64,000 bases of DNA from Lumbricus terrestris (taxonomy: Eukaryota > Annelida > Clitellata > Crassiclitellata > Lumbricidae): positions 37,198,605 to 37,262,604 of the forward strand of contig OX457043.1 of the NCBI GenBank assembly GCA_949752735.1. Direction: 5' to 3'. The stretch's first letter is position 1. Every line of letters begins with the position of its first letter. The position numbers and the translations under genes were made by a program. The notes beneath the pieces are model-generated. The model had not been told where the DNA came from, searched no databases, and saw only the letters and a list, made by a program, of their open reading frames with translations. Positions 23,850 to 35,582 of the stretch are shown here, piece by piece.

Positions 23850-26010
23850 CAGGGCTAGATTAAGGCATGTTCAGCATGTTCGGCCGAACAGGGCCCACAC
23901 TTTGGTGCCCCACAGATGCAAATGAAAGCATTTTAATTATTGCTAGGCCTATTTGCAAAGTCTTAAAGCCTATAGTAGAGTGTTTCAAAAAAAATTATTT
24001 TTGAAAACTTGAGTGGCTAGATGTTTAAATGATGCCATTTGGTGTTGTAAATAACTCCTTAAATTTTCATGAGATTATTCAACTGTTTAGTGACACCTCA
24101 GTAGAGTTCTGTATTCTGTAATTAGTCATTGTGAATTTACCTTAATTTCCGTACATAAAAATACATTATTTTGTGCTCTGATGCCTGTGTGTGGCAGACA
24201 ATCAGACACAGTGTAACAGACTACTTCTTTTCTTTACTTACTTGCATTTAAGATGCACATTGCACAATGTGTTTCAAAGAATATTAAATTAAGTCTTGGC
24301 ATCTTTGCTGGATGTCTCAACTCTCGAGTTGGAATGACAATCTAAGAAATGGAATGACAATGCGGATTGCAAAACACTGATAAAAATTCAACAGGACAGG
24401 ATTTTTCTACAGTACCTGAGAGATGAGTGGAAAATGACAACAGGTAGTCAGTCTTTAGCATTCAAAGAATGTGAAGAGAAGCAAATACAGAAGAAGTTTG
24501 AAGAAATCTGTTGCATCAAAAAGGCAATGGAAGCAAAAGGTGATACAAAGTCGGCTACAGACATTGACGATTAAGAACTGCTAATTAGCAAGTATCATTG
24601 ACACAAGACTTGCTGATGAAAATAAACACTTTAATGACTCCATGGATAACAATACAAACTCATCAAACAGCGATGTTCACTACACTCAAGATATGACACC
24701 TCACTGATGATCCACTGTCTGCGGCAATCCTTGGTCGCACAAAAGCTACACCATGAGAAGCAATACACATTGTTGCTCCAGCTCTTACTTGCTCTTGGCA
24801 TTGACGTGGAGGACATGACACTGTCAACTAGTTCTATCTGGAGAGCATGGAAAAGAGTAAGGAAATTCTAGATACATGCCAAATATATGCCAGGTACACC
24901 ATTGATTGCTCATTTTGACAGAAAATTACTACCAGACCCTGATAAGGACCTGGTTGACAGGATGCCAATTGTTCTATGAGGAATGAATAAATTGTTGGCC
25001 ATTCCTGAACTCCAAGTTCTGGTGAACTTATGGAAAACAACGTGATCTAAGCATGACAAGACTGGAAAGATGTACCAGACTGGCGTGCAAGTCTTTGTTC
25101 CGATACAACCAATTTAAACACTGGTGTTCAAACTGGTACCATTATAGTCATTCAGCAGGCATTTGACAAATGCTACTGTCTTTAGCCTGCCGGCATCATA
25201 TCTTTGAACTTGTTTCAGTACAGTGTACGAACAATATTTCAAGTCTTCCAGGCCACAGATTGCAGCAATATGTAAGCTTACTTGATTCAAAGAATAGTGG
25301 AATTTCATTGACACTAGCAAATACAATGTTCACACTGTATGCTGTAGCCATTGGAGCCAAATCTGATCTCACAAGTGGTGAGTTTTGGTGGCTTGACCAG
25401 GAGAGGGAGGACAATTATAGGCTTCCTTCAGACTCAACTCAGCCAAGATATTCAACCGTGTCAGGATTGCCTCAAGTTCATAAAATTGGAACTAGGTAGG
25501 CCTACTGCGTGCAAATGTCACTGTTGCGAGTGTAATGATCAAGTACATTTCAGCCCTTCAGGAGCATATCACCGTGCCAGATGGATGGCAAAGGAAATTT
25601 GCTGTTCAAAAATTTACTTGTTCCTGAACAATTCAAACCTACAGCTCAAGAGCCAAAGGCTCTTCGACGCATCCTGTCTGGCAGTGTCTGCTCACCATTA
25701 ATTGTGAAGGTCTGGTTAACTGCTCCAAACAGTTCAGATGTTCCACATAATGACCTCTGTCGCCTCCATACTTTGGAGTTATTGGGCAAGGATGACAGTC
25801 AAGTGGCAGACATTACACTGAAGAAAATGAGAAAGCATCTGTGGTACATGAGTGAGGATTTGATTGGTCTTGTATTGTTTCTGATTGTGTCTGGAATAGA
25901 TGAGAAAGGTGGGATGATTGCTGTTCTGAGGAGACTACAGATGAAAACAGATGTCAGAAGGGTTTATTTCAAAGTCAATTGAATAATTCCAGGAATAGAC
26001 TAATTGGATT
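23850..26010 (+). pseudogene. Decayed hAT-like transposase region
   Basis: The left end CAGGGCTAGATTAAGGCATG matches the hAT-like MITEs at 14503 and 22857. Disrupted frames further on read SSIWRAWKRVRKF, then TPLIAHFDRKLLPDPD and KDLVDRMPIVL (24820-24980). Later come LACRHHIFELVSVQC (about 25180) and LIVSGIDEKGGMIAV (about 25880). Family knowledge: a hAT-like protein group in invertebrates carries H-DGK-LPD...DRLPV and LACRHHI-E motifs. There are many stops and frameshifts. No right terminus matching the left was found, so the 3' boundary is approximate. This is probably the autonomous relative of the two MITEs. Confidence 0.65.
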
Positions 26011-26129
26011 CTGTCGCTGAATCGGCCTAAAAGATCTATGCAGCTGTTCACTGCACTTACCGGGTAAAATTGATCACATTTTCGTACAGATGATAAAATT
26101 ATCTGGCCTTCTAGCCCTGCCTACGTTGA

Positions 26130-26345
26130 TGCCAAGCATAAGGTGGCAAGCTATGGTTGGTCTGTCTTTCTGGAATAAGTTACCTATTAGTTTCCGCAAT
26201 GAACTTCTTTGTCTTTCTTTGCCCCTTTTCCGCAAGCGTTTGAAAACCATTCTCTTTGATTGTGGTTTGGTGTCAGGTTGGGAGCGCCTCTGAGGAGTTC
26301 TCTTGAAGTGGTGCTATATATATGTACGATTACAATTACAATTAC
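26130..26345 (+). mobile_element. LINE family B 3' end, copy 1
   Basis: The frame ends GLSFWNKLPISFRNELLCLS and FRKRLKTILFDCGLVSG. It is followed by GGAGCGCCTCTGAGGAGTTC, GTGCTATATAT and the tail GATTACAATTACAATTACA. Sister copies are at 27995 and 49375. It is strongly 5' truncated. Confidence 0.8.
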
Positions 26346-27300
26346 ATAAAAGTCATCAAATGATTCTGTGGAACATGCTGTCTAATTGCAACGGAGCTTG
26401 TGTTTCAGATAGCCGAATATGATCGACGTCTCATGACGACTTCATTTAAGAAAAAGTACAGAGCTGACAAGACACTTTCTAATCTTTACCTACATTACTG
26501 TGAACACTGAATAGTAGTGTGACATGACCTATACACTATTTAACTCAAATATCTTGACCAGTTCAAATAAAAATTAACATTAAATGTTATTTGACAGTAA
26601 AAATGCCGTTTTCGTCGTTTTACAAAACTTTGCATGTCTTGAGGTGTCACTAAAACTCATTGTATATGCCTATAATTTTGCACTAATGTTCCTGATCCCA
26701 AAAGGCACCAAACTAGGGTCTAGCCCAATATGAAATGAAAAATAATTTTTTCCCCTAACATTGGTGAATCGGCCTAGCCTATAGGCTAGTGAAAATGAGC
26801 AAAAAATCGGAAAAAATTGTTCGGAACCACCCATTTTCATGTACACAACAAATTTTTGCGTATGTGTATACGGTAACAGTATGCCTATAGGTCCCTGTTT
26901 GGGCTTCCATCATCCGATGCAATAATCGGCCATGTATGCTTGTAAGACCCTCCTCACCCGACAGAAAATCAGGTGCTATGTGACACACGGCCTAAATGCC
27001 ACTTTATTGCGTAGGCCTACGCTGCATGTCCTCTGTATAGGCACGTTCTTTTTACGAACTAGGCCTAGTGATGTCACCGTGAAACGGTGAAAATATACGC
27101 TAATTATTAGTTTCATGTGGGCCTAGTTTGTGAAGTAGCCTAGACTGTTTGCTAAATTTTGCTATGCTCAAAATTAGTCATTTAGTCCGAGCTCTTAAGC
27201 TAACGGTCGAAAACATCGCTATTGTGCATTTTGGTGCTCCAAGGAAAAGAAAGATATTTTTGAGTTCAGGAAGAAATTCTAAGAAAAATGTGATATGGTG
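26346..27300. other. Intronic, nothing recognised
   Basis: AT-rich sequence with TAGGCCTA octamers near 27015 and 27060. No gene was seen. Confidence 0.4.
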
Positions 27301-27720
27301 CCAGTTTAAAAAAATTTGAAATTTTTTCCAGTTTTTACCATTTGATTTTTTCCAGGAATATTAAATCAAAATGTTTAAATAGCTCGTAACAAGCCGAAAT
27401 TTTCGGGACATGTGCAGGAATACGAGTAGAATGAGATACGAAAAGTGCCAACCAATCCTTCGGTAACTCTTTCCGAAATCCAAGACGGCGTTCAAAATGG
27501 CCGTCATTTTTCAAGGCATTGGTCATCACTTGAAAAAAGCTCGTAAAAATATGAAATTTTCAGGATAGGTGAAGGAATATGAGTAGAATAACATACCAAA
27601 AGTGCAAAAAAATCTTCAGAAGCTCTCTCTGAAAACCAAGATGGCGCCCCAATTGGCCGCCATTTTCCATTATTGTTATAGTTTTGCAGCCTGAGATGCA
27701 AGAATCAAAATGGAAGTGAC
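27300..27720. repeat. Repeat with about 175-bp units, left copy of a distant inverted pair
   Basis: Two units are visible, each with GCTCGTAAC/GCTCGTAAAA, a GAGTAGAAT segment and a CAAGA(T/C)GGCG...AATGGCCG core. The reverse complement of this sequence, with three units, fills 32405-32990. Frames inside are not conserved. Confidence 0.7.
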
Positions 27721-27994
27721 ATGTAAGGGAGAATGTCAATTTTTACATTTTAAAGCATATAATCTGTGCCAGATGTAGGGCATGTATATTTTTTTATAAT
27801 CCGAAACAGCAACGTTTCATGAACCGATAATTATTTTATTACAATCAAATTAGTATCACAAGAATAAACCCCCGAAACTTAGAATCTTCCTTTGTGAAAA
27901 ATGTTCCAAGCCAGGCATAGCCTGCATTGGGACAACGCATGTGGAGCATTGGGGCAAACAACAGATTGGGTTCTAATCATATCAAGATCATATT
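27721..27994. other. Intronic, nothing recognised
   Basis: No feature was recognised. Confidence 0.4.
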
Positions 27995-28176
27995 CCGTCT
28001 TTCTGGAATAAGTTACCTATTAGTCTCCGTAATGAACTTCTTTGTCTTTCTTTGCCCCTTTTCCGCAAGCGTTTGAAAACCATTCTCTTTGATTGTGGTT
28101 TGGTGTCGGGTAGGGAGCGCCTATGAGGAGTTCTCTTGTAGGGGCGCTATATAAATGCACGATTACAATTACAATT
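27995..28176 (+). mobile_element. LINE family B 3' end, copy 2
   Basis: The segment begins within the FWNKLPI codons, reads through FRKRLKTILFDCGLVSG, then GGGGCGCTATATAAATGCAC and the ACAATT tail. It is nearly identical to the 49900-50097 copy. Confidence 0.85.
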
Positions 28177-28960
28177 CCAGTGGATAATATCTAAATGAGT
28201 GACTAGAGTAGATTAAACAATAATATTATCAAAACTTTAATCAATGCGAACAAGCTTCCATTGACCCATGTAATCCTAATACAAAAATAGCCTTACTGTT
28301 CAATTTCAAGCGATTGCAACTTAATATATATCACTACTCATCCTGATAGCATTCTGTTTCACAAAATATACAGTAAAACCATTTAAGTTTAATTTCCTAT
28401 GATGAATTTCCTGCATTGAAGTGCAGGCCATGGGCACATGTCCCAATGCAGACCATCAGTGTCCAAGGCACTACGTTTGAGATAATAAAAAATATACTCA
28501 ATGAATGATCCACAAATTTCACAATATGCTTTGCAACATAGGCCTACTACCCTAACCAATTTACCGGTACCGATAGTTTAAGCTAAATTAGCACTAGACA
28601 TTTAATGTAGTGGTTGAGACTGAGTGAGTAAAAATTAAAATTTTTATCCCGAAAATTTTAATTTCCAATATCTCTGTAAAAAGTTTTTTTTTCTTGCAGC
28701 ATAAGATCTTTCGCCACATGAAATACGTTTCCTGGGTGGCGCCACACGCGATAATAAGACAAGATAAGATAAGAATATTCTTTAATATACCAATTGCTAT
28801 CCGCATTTTGGTGTACACACAAAGTATAATAAACAAACGTACATAATTTCTATATCCAATCAATGTCAAAGTGTTTTAGAATAGCATAAAAGTCCAAATC
28901 CAATATAAATTTTAAATTAAAAAAAAGTTCTTTTAATGGCCAACAATTTATTCTGCATTT
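28177..28960. other. Intronic, nothing recognised
   Basis: AT-rich sequence with no family motif. Confidence 0.4.
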
Positions 28961-29085
28961 TGGTTTATATGGCATTACATTTAAATATGATAAAGCATCC
29001 TCGTCACAAAAGATTTCCTGGTTAAGTTGTCCGCCCTAGGAATGATTCGGTCGTGTAGTCTTGGCCTCATGGAATAAGGCTGGGG

Positions 29086-29344
29086 CATGGGCGCCCGCAC
29101 ATAGGGGCAAGGGGGGCACTTGCCCCCCCTGGAAAATTGAAACCTATTTTTCTAACTACTACTTTTGGGGTTTAAAAAAATTTCCCATTGAAATACTAAT
29201 GTTACGAATGATACACTTCAGCGAAAGTCAGAAATTTAAGTAATGAAATCTCTTTAGAAATAAAGAAGCTTAAAAAGCTCTTAATTTTCTGCCTTGAATT
29301 TTTTTCAAGCTCTTGCTGGAAACGGTAACAACAACAACAACAAC

Positions 29345-29384
<40 letters not shown>

Positions 29385-30421
29385 TTAATAATGACGACAA
29401 TTTCTATGGCGCCGTAACACAGCACATGCCGTTACAAGGGCGCCTCTACAACAATGACTTTTAACCCTCCCGTGGGTGCCCAAACAAATAGTAAGCTTAT
29501 TCCTATCGATTATGGCCTACTTGTCTGGAATCTCGCTGTAGGCTAATGCAATTTTTCACAACTAAGCTTACGCAACAATTATAATTATCAATAAATTACA
29601 CTAATGTAAAAATTTGAAATTTATCAACAGCCCATTGAAATTAAGTAATATATTTCTACATATTCACCAGCGTTATATATGGAATCAAGTCTGCTTTTGA
29701 GTCAGGCTGCATTTTGTCCATTTTGCATTCTGCCAGCTATAGATTTCTGTACTATATATAGTACAGAATTTGGGTAGGTAAAGCTGTAGATAAACTTGGA
29801 TAATTGGCTCTGGTTATTACTCCTCGAGATTTTCTCCCAAAACCAACGTCTCGTCTGTTCAAAAGAGTTGATACCCTATTATTCTGATCCTTGGGATTCT
29901 CCACCTTCCTAAACGACACCTGCAATAACATCTGACCCTCTGGATACAGGACTCGGGCCTCTTCCTTGACTGCCCTTTGAACAGCCTGCTGACTCGATGC
30001 AGGTCTTCTGAATAAGCTGGTGCCCTACAATTGACTTTGGAATGGCACTTAAGAAGTTTAGAAATTACGATTAAAATACAGAAGTAACTTGATGGAGCAC
30101 TTGCCTTTTTAAAACTGATACCTGTTTTTCGTTCATTTATTCATTCATTCATTATATAGCGCCCCTTCAAAAACCTACCTTTTAACATTCTACTTTTGAT
30201 TTTTAATAAATTTCTTTGCTCTAAGAAAATTATTGATATTGAAAATGATAGGCCTACACCAAATGAAACTGAGAAATATGCATTAAGAAACCTCTTTGAA
30301 AAATACCCATATTCTCACTTTCCAGCTTTGCAATTTTTAAACTCTTGCGACTAGGAAATTTAACAGTGACCAACTGAAAATTTTTGCCCCCCCCCTGCAA
30401 AAATTTCTGCGGGCGCCCATG
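29086..30421. mobile_element. hAT-type non-autonomous element with exact 8-bp duplication
   Basis: GGCTGGGG occurs at 29078-29085 and at 30422-30429. The element starts CATGGGCGCCCGCA and ends TGCGGGCGCCCATG, perfect inverted ends, with GGGGGGCA/TTGCCCCCCC subterminal tracts on both sides. It is 1336 bp long. The interior contains an (AAC)n(AAT)n repeat (29327-29388), a SINE-like tail (30131) and no transposase. It lies inside the LINE fragment whose reading resumes on both sides. Confidence 0.9.
29327..29388. repeat. (AAC)n-(AAT)n microsatellite
   Basis: A run of AAC units followed by about 15 AAT units, inside the hAT element. Confidence 0.9.
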
Positions 30422-30711
30422 GGCTGGGGCCTCAATGGTGGGAGGAGAGGGTTTAATACATGTCCTGGATTAAGTAGGAGGGCAGCGAAGAGCCTCCCAT
30501 CCGCCGTTCTACACAAGGCTTCGAATGTAGGATTGTCCTCAGGAAGGTAGTTCATTCGGATCAAACGGTCCAATATGGCCTGCAGTCTGCCGCGTTTCTG
30601 CTGCCCCGCAAATCCCCACCATGCCGGGACCGCATATAACATATAACAAACCATAATATATAGCCAGAACTTCGATACCACCAATGTCCCAATGCAGGAC
30701 CTGTCCCAAAC

Positions 30712-31550
30712 CGTATCATACAAAAAGGGCGACTTCGAAAGGGCGACCATAAAAAAGGCGACCACAAAAGGGCGCCGATTTTAAAGGCGACTGTTCGAAA
30801 AAGGGCCGATCAAAAGGGCGACCAAACAAAAGGGCGACAATCAAAAGGGCGACCCACATGCTGAAATCTCACCATAACTTCATATTTGGGATCATGAATG
30901 TGAATGTCATTTGTGAATAAACTAAATGTATTAATCAAACTTTGTAATGTTTTCAAAGAAAGTAATTGGAGTCAATCGAACGAAAGACATAATGTACAAC
31001 GTTAATTAGTAGTTTGAAATCTTCTAATAAGTCCAACATTTTTAAAGCGTTTTTCATCAATCCAACTGCTATTTCAGATTTAGAAATACCATCATCCAGC
31101 TTCCATTTCTTAAGCGTTTTTCACCAATCCTGCATCTATTTCAGATCTAAAAATACCTTCATCCAGCTACTATTTCTCATGCGTTACTTTCGTCAATCCA
31201 GCTTATATTTCACCTGTAAAAGAATCTTCATCCAGCTTCCATTTCTTAAGCGTTTTCTCATCAATCCAGCTTGTATTTCAGATGTAAAATACCTTCATCC
31301 AGCTTTCATTGTCCACAGTCCACACATAGCGTCCATTCATATGCCTGTTTACGTATTCCTCTACCGTCTTTAACTTACCGTTTTAATTGAACCAGTCAGA
31401 TCGTATCTGCTGCGAACGTTCGATGTTCGCCATTTTGATTGTCGCCCTTTTGATCGGCGCTTTTTCGAACAGTCGCTTTTAAAATCGGTGCCCTTTTGTG
31501 GTCGCCCTTCTAATAGTCGTCTTTCGAAATCGCCCTTTTGATAGTGGACC
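30712..31550. mobile_element. Fold-back element with 9-bp duplication and GGGCGA phrase arrays
   Basis: GTCCCAAAC flanks the element exactly at 30703-30711 and 31551-31559. The arms of about 130 bp are inverted copies built from AAAAGGGCGACC-type phrases. The termini read CGTATCATACAAAAAGGGCG and, reversed, GGTCCACTATCAAAAGGGCG. The spacer 30860-31420 carries reversed 69-bp-type repeats (CATCCAGCTTCCATTTCTTA). Both sequence types also fill the spacer of the 14758-16945 palindrome. It is inserted in the LINE family C fragment. No transposase. A Mutator-like origin is possible from the 9-bp duplication. Confidence 0.8.
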
Positions 31551-31559
31551 GTCCCAAAC

Positions 31560-32400
31560 ATGGACGCTCTCCCCTACCCAGGCTCGGTGGACGAACATTA
31601 ATCCCCCTGGACGTTATTCCTCCCAGATAGGACATTATTCCCACGCTATGATTTATTCAAGACAGGGTAAGGCTACAAGGATAATTATACAAAGGGCGGA
31701 TACAGAAATTTTTTAAGGAAGGGCCAAAATTTTGGGTCTTGGGACAGGGAAAAATTTTCGTCTTGGTCGCCGATAAATCTGATGGCCTTTTTTTAGTCGT
31801 ACGAATCTTGTATACAGGCGTCGGGAGGGGCTTGCCCATGGAGGGGGCCACGTCAACTTTCCAAGCCCGAATAGCTGGTAAAAAACAAAGAAATGGAGGC
31901 CAATGAAAATAATACGTACAAGAGCATCTATACAAATAGGCCTACGTTAGAATGTTGCATATTTGTTTGTTAGCTTATCACAATAATCGTTGAAAGTTCG
32001 TTGCAGCTGTCGTTCACTAGCCTAGGCCTATAGGCCCTAGATATAATAATTTTAAATGTGAACGGCATTAATAAGTCGCTAAGGTAAGACGCAAACATCA
32101 TCTTCTTAAATGTAAACTAAATAACATAATAACTATTCTTATTGTTAGCCACGATTCCCACAAATAGCAGAGTGGAACTAATAAGTCTTGACTTTACCTC
32201 TGATCAGCAGTAAGGACTACTGTATAATCAGTTTTTACCATGGCGGTCTTACAAGGAACATAGTGAATGAAAGCAGGACAATTGATAAAGCCTTATCAAT
32301 TAAATGCAGGAATAAGATAATTGCACCAGAAATTTTTCTACGCAAAATTGGAGGAATAATGTCTCTGCATTCGACCACCGAGCCTGGGTACGTGTCACTT
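31560..32400. other. Intronic, repeat debris
   Basis: Near 31690-31760 a GGGCGGATACAGAAATTTTT phrase resembles a hAT terminus. No partner end was identified. No gene was seen. Confidence 0.4.
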
Positions 32401-32404
32401 TCAT

Positions 32405-32990
32405 TGCGATTCTAGCTTCTGAGATTGCAAAACTATAACAATATTGTAAAATGGATTTTGGGCGCCATCTTGGTTTTCGGAGAGAGCTTCTGAAGGTTTT
32501 TGGCACTTTTTGGTATGTTATTCTACTCATATTCCTTCACATATCCTGAAAATTTCAGCTTGTTACGAGCTTTTTCCACGTGATGACTAATGACCCTGAA
32601 AAATGACGGCCATTTTGGACGCCATCTTGATTTTCAGAATGTGCTCCCGAAGAATTGCTTGGTACTTTTGGCATCTTATTCTACTCATGCTCCTATGCAC
32701 CTACCCTGAAAATTACAGCTTGTTACGAGCTTTTCCAGGTGATGACTGAGGACCTTGGAAAATGACGGCCATTTTGGACGCCGTCATGGATTTCGGAAAG
32801 TGCTACCAAATGATTGTTTGGCACTTTTCGCATCTAATTCTACTCCTACTCCTGCACATATATTATCCTGAAATTTCGGTTTGTTATGAGCTATTTCAAC
32901 ATTTTAATTTAATGTTCCTGGAAAAAATGCAATGGGAAAAATGGGACATTTTCACATCTCAGCTACCGTCACCACAACCGCCTCATCACA
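32405..32990. repeat. Three-unit repeat, right copy of the distant inverted pair
   Basis: The reverse complement of 27300-27720, with three units of about 175 bp. Each contains the GGCCATTTTGGACGCC-type core and the AGCTTGTTACGAGC segment. The outer edge ends TTCCTGGAAAAAATGCAATG, mirroring CATTTGATTTTTTCCAGGAA at the left copy. Confidence 0.7.
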
Positions 32991-33002
32991 ATTAAGGGCA
33001 AC

Positions 33003-33638
33003 ACCACCCGCAACATCACCACCACCGCCGCCACCGCCGCATCACGTCACCACCATCATCAATACCGCCACCCACCACCACTTTACCACCACCACCACCA
33101 TCTCACCATCACCATAACCGCCACCATCACCGCCACCATCACCACCATCACCGCCACCCCACCACCACCTCCACCACAACAAATACCAGAGCATCACCAC
33201 CATAACTAACACTACCACCGCTACCACCACCGTCATTGCCAAACCACAACCGCACATCCACCACCACTACCATCACAATACCACCACCGCCACAGCAACT
33301 GCAACTTTTACTACTACTACAACAACCACGACTACTCCTACTTTAACTTCGCGTTCATTCTCATCATCATTGAAGTCTTCATCATCATCATAATCATTAT
33401 GATCCAAATGATCTTCATGATCATCAGCACGATAATCATGATAATCATGATCATCATCATGATCATCATCATGATCATCATCATGATCATCATCATGATC
33501 ACCATGATCATCATGATCATGATCGTCGTCGTCGTCATCGTCATCATCATCATCATCATCATCATTATCGTCATAACTGTTGTTATCGTCATCATCATCA
33601 GCAGCAGCAGAAGCAGCAGGGTCGGTGTCAGCATCAGC

Positions 33639-33669
<31 letters not shown>

Positions 33670-33725
33670 ACATCATCGTCGTCATCTTCATCATAATCAT
33701 CATCATTGTCATCACTACTACTGCT
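33003..33725. repeat. Long trinucleotide-rich arrays (ACC then ATC/ATG)
   Basis: 33003-33330 is an imperfect CAC/ACC array. 33355-33725 is an imperfect ATC array with GATCATC higher-order repeats near 33445-33520. The long Met/Ile/Val and Thr/His frames on either strand are low-complexity artefacts. Confidence 0.9.
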
Positions 33726-33954
33726 GCCACTACCTACAGGCGGTGTCTCATGGCGTCGCTGTTTAGAGAGTGTTTGCTAGGTGTCAGTTTTACGTTGAAA
33801 TCCAGTAATTCCACGTCCCAGATGGAATTACGGTCTAGAATCTCTAGATAATCGACTTTTAATGGCTTATCCAGTAGCCGATCATTGAATGGCATTGATA
33901 TTCACCAATTACAGGGATTTACAGTTATCCCCATCGTAAATTTCAACAGTGTAA

Positions 33955-34795
33955 TGTAACCCCCTCGGCGACAGTCCCTACCTGTCAACTGGGAGGGGGA
34001 TTCCGTGTTGCTGTTGGACTGCAGGTGGTCGATGAAGATAGTTCTGGCCAGGCGCTATATAAACGCTGTCAGGCCAATACTCTGGAAGCGTTTTAGAAGC
34101 CAGTCGGTGACTTCGGCGGAGTGTTGGTCCTTCTTCGCAAGCAGGTTCATTCCGTCCAACAACAAACTTACTTGGCGTTGGGAACATGGTCGACTTAATG
34201 GCTCCCATGACCCAGGGACGACTAGTGAACTTCATTAATCTTGGGCAAACAGTTCTTTATCATCCGCCCGTGCTACAGAAGCCGGAACGGTCTTAACTTT
34301 TGAGAAGTAGCAGGTTGACGTAAGTCAAAGTTCAAGGCGAAAGTTTCTATGCAGTTCTCGGGCACGTCTCAAAGAACAGCGACAACAGCAGGCGAGGGGC
34401 ATCTTCGGACGACGAGCAATTCGGCAAAGCTGGACGAAGATCGAAGTCTCTCAAACGAGGGCGAAAGTCACTGGTCAATGTCTCCTTCGGACAAGGCAGG
34501 GCAACGGGGCGGAGCTAGACGATGGGGAATGTCTCCTTCGGACAAGGCATTACAGTGGCAACGAGGCAGAGCTGGACGTCGCCGATTCTGTAACGGTATC
34601 TTATTGGTCAGCACAGGCCACGCCCACAGCAGTGGCCAAGGAGGGTTTGCTGATCACGAAGAGACGCCAGTCTATCGCTGACTATCAGACTAGATTGATC
34701 TACAAAGACCTATACTATACTTATATGTTATTTATATTAAAGTGTTAAACTGTACTGAGACGTGTTGTTATAACCACGGTCACCATCCTGTCACA
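33955..34795 (+). repeat. LTR-like segment, unproven
   Basis: The segment starts TGTAACCCCC and ends GTCACA, with a TATATAAA box near 34056 and a TTATATTAAAG signal near 34735, an order expected of an LTR. No flanking duplication, primer-binding site, partner LTR or gag-pol frame was found. The internal frame (34349-34681) repeats MSPSDKA and is not called a gene. Confidence 0.3.
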
Positions 34796-35050
34796 GATTC
34801 AGGCAGAACTGGACGACCAGACGACGGCCAACTTAGTCGGGCAGAACTTCGTCTTTTTCACGGGACCTTCGGTAGACTGACGGCTCTCGTCCTCCTTCCG
34901 ATCAAGACTTCAGTTGACTGCCAGGAATGAGCTCAGAGGTCCCTTAAATACACTAGCTGGACGGACAGGTCTGGAAAACATTATTTCCACGGCTGATTCA
35001 CGCCGCTTCACCTCAGTGCAGAAACACATGCGGCTTTATTCCTGTCGGTC
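34796..35050. other. Intronic, nothing recognised
   Basis: No family motif or paired repeat was seen. Confidence 0.35.
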
Positions 35051-35582
35051 CTTTCAAGCTGGGATATCTCATATCCTATCAGGCGCACGTGCTGGGGCGG
35101 AGTGGGATGGGGAGCGGGCGGTTGGGGAGTCGCCGGGTGGAGGCAGGGTATTGTTGGGGGTGGAGTGGGGTGGGGAGCGGGCGGTTGGGGAGCCGGCGGT
35201 TGGGGTGGGTCCGAGTGGACCAAAAGTGAAATTCATCGGGCAATGCAGAGTACCTCAGAGAGGTGGAGGCAAGGTGGGCCGGCGGGTTAGCGGGGGTCGG
35301 TGGGTCAGGGAAAATAAATGGGGTGGAGAGCATAGGTGCAATCACGTCCTAAAAGTTGAGGGGGACCAAATGAATCACGTCCTAAAAGTTGGGGATCACG
35401 ATAATAAAGTTAGGGGGACCACTGAAAAGTTGGGGGGGGTGCGTCCCGTGGGTCCCATAGGGTGGTTGCACCTATGGTGGAGAGTAGGAGCGAGGATATG
35501 GGATGAAGTGAAGTGAGGCTGGAATTGACCGGGAACGGGGCGAATCCTAAATTTCCCGGGGAACGCCGGGTACCCCAGCTAG
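35050..35582 (+). mobile_element. Helitron 3' portion with GGGGTGGAG-rich core
   Basis: The segment ends with a CCCGGGGAACGCCGGGTACC hairpin zone, then CCAGCTAG, followed by T, the Helitron 3' pattern. The upstream GGCGGTTGGGGAG-type tandem repeat matches the style of the 52583 Helitron. The 5' TC end was not located, so the copy is probably truncated. Confidence 0.7.

Larger units (their letters stand above)
28960..30711 (-). mobile_element. LINE family C C-terminal fragment, split by a hAT insertion
   Basis: On the minus strand the frame reads LYAVPAWWGFAGQQKRGRLQ, DRLIRMNYLPEDNP and LLNPGHVLNPLLPPLRP. It continues across the hAT element (29086-30421) as SMRPRLHDRIIPR and FVTRMLY. The last segment matches GFITRMLYG in the copy at 42060, which confirms that the two sides were contiguous. 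Family: Jockey/CR1-group LINE with the A-WWGF motif. Confidence 0.75.

Noticed and set aside
33042..33851. Met/Ile/Val-rich and Thr/His-rich frames of 130-150 codons
   Set aside because: Trinucleotide arrays stay open in many frames; no domain is present.
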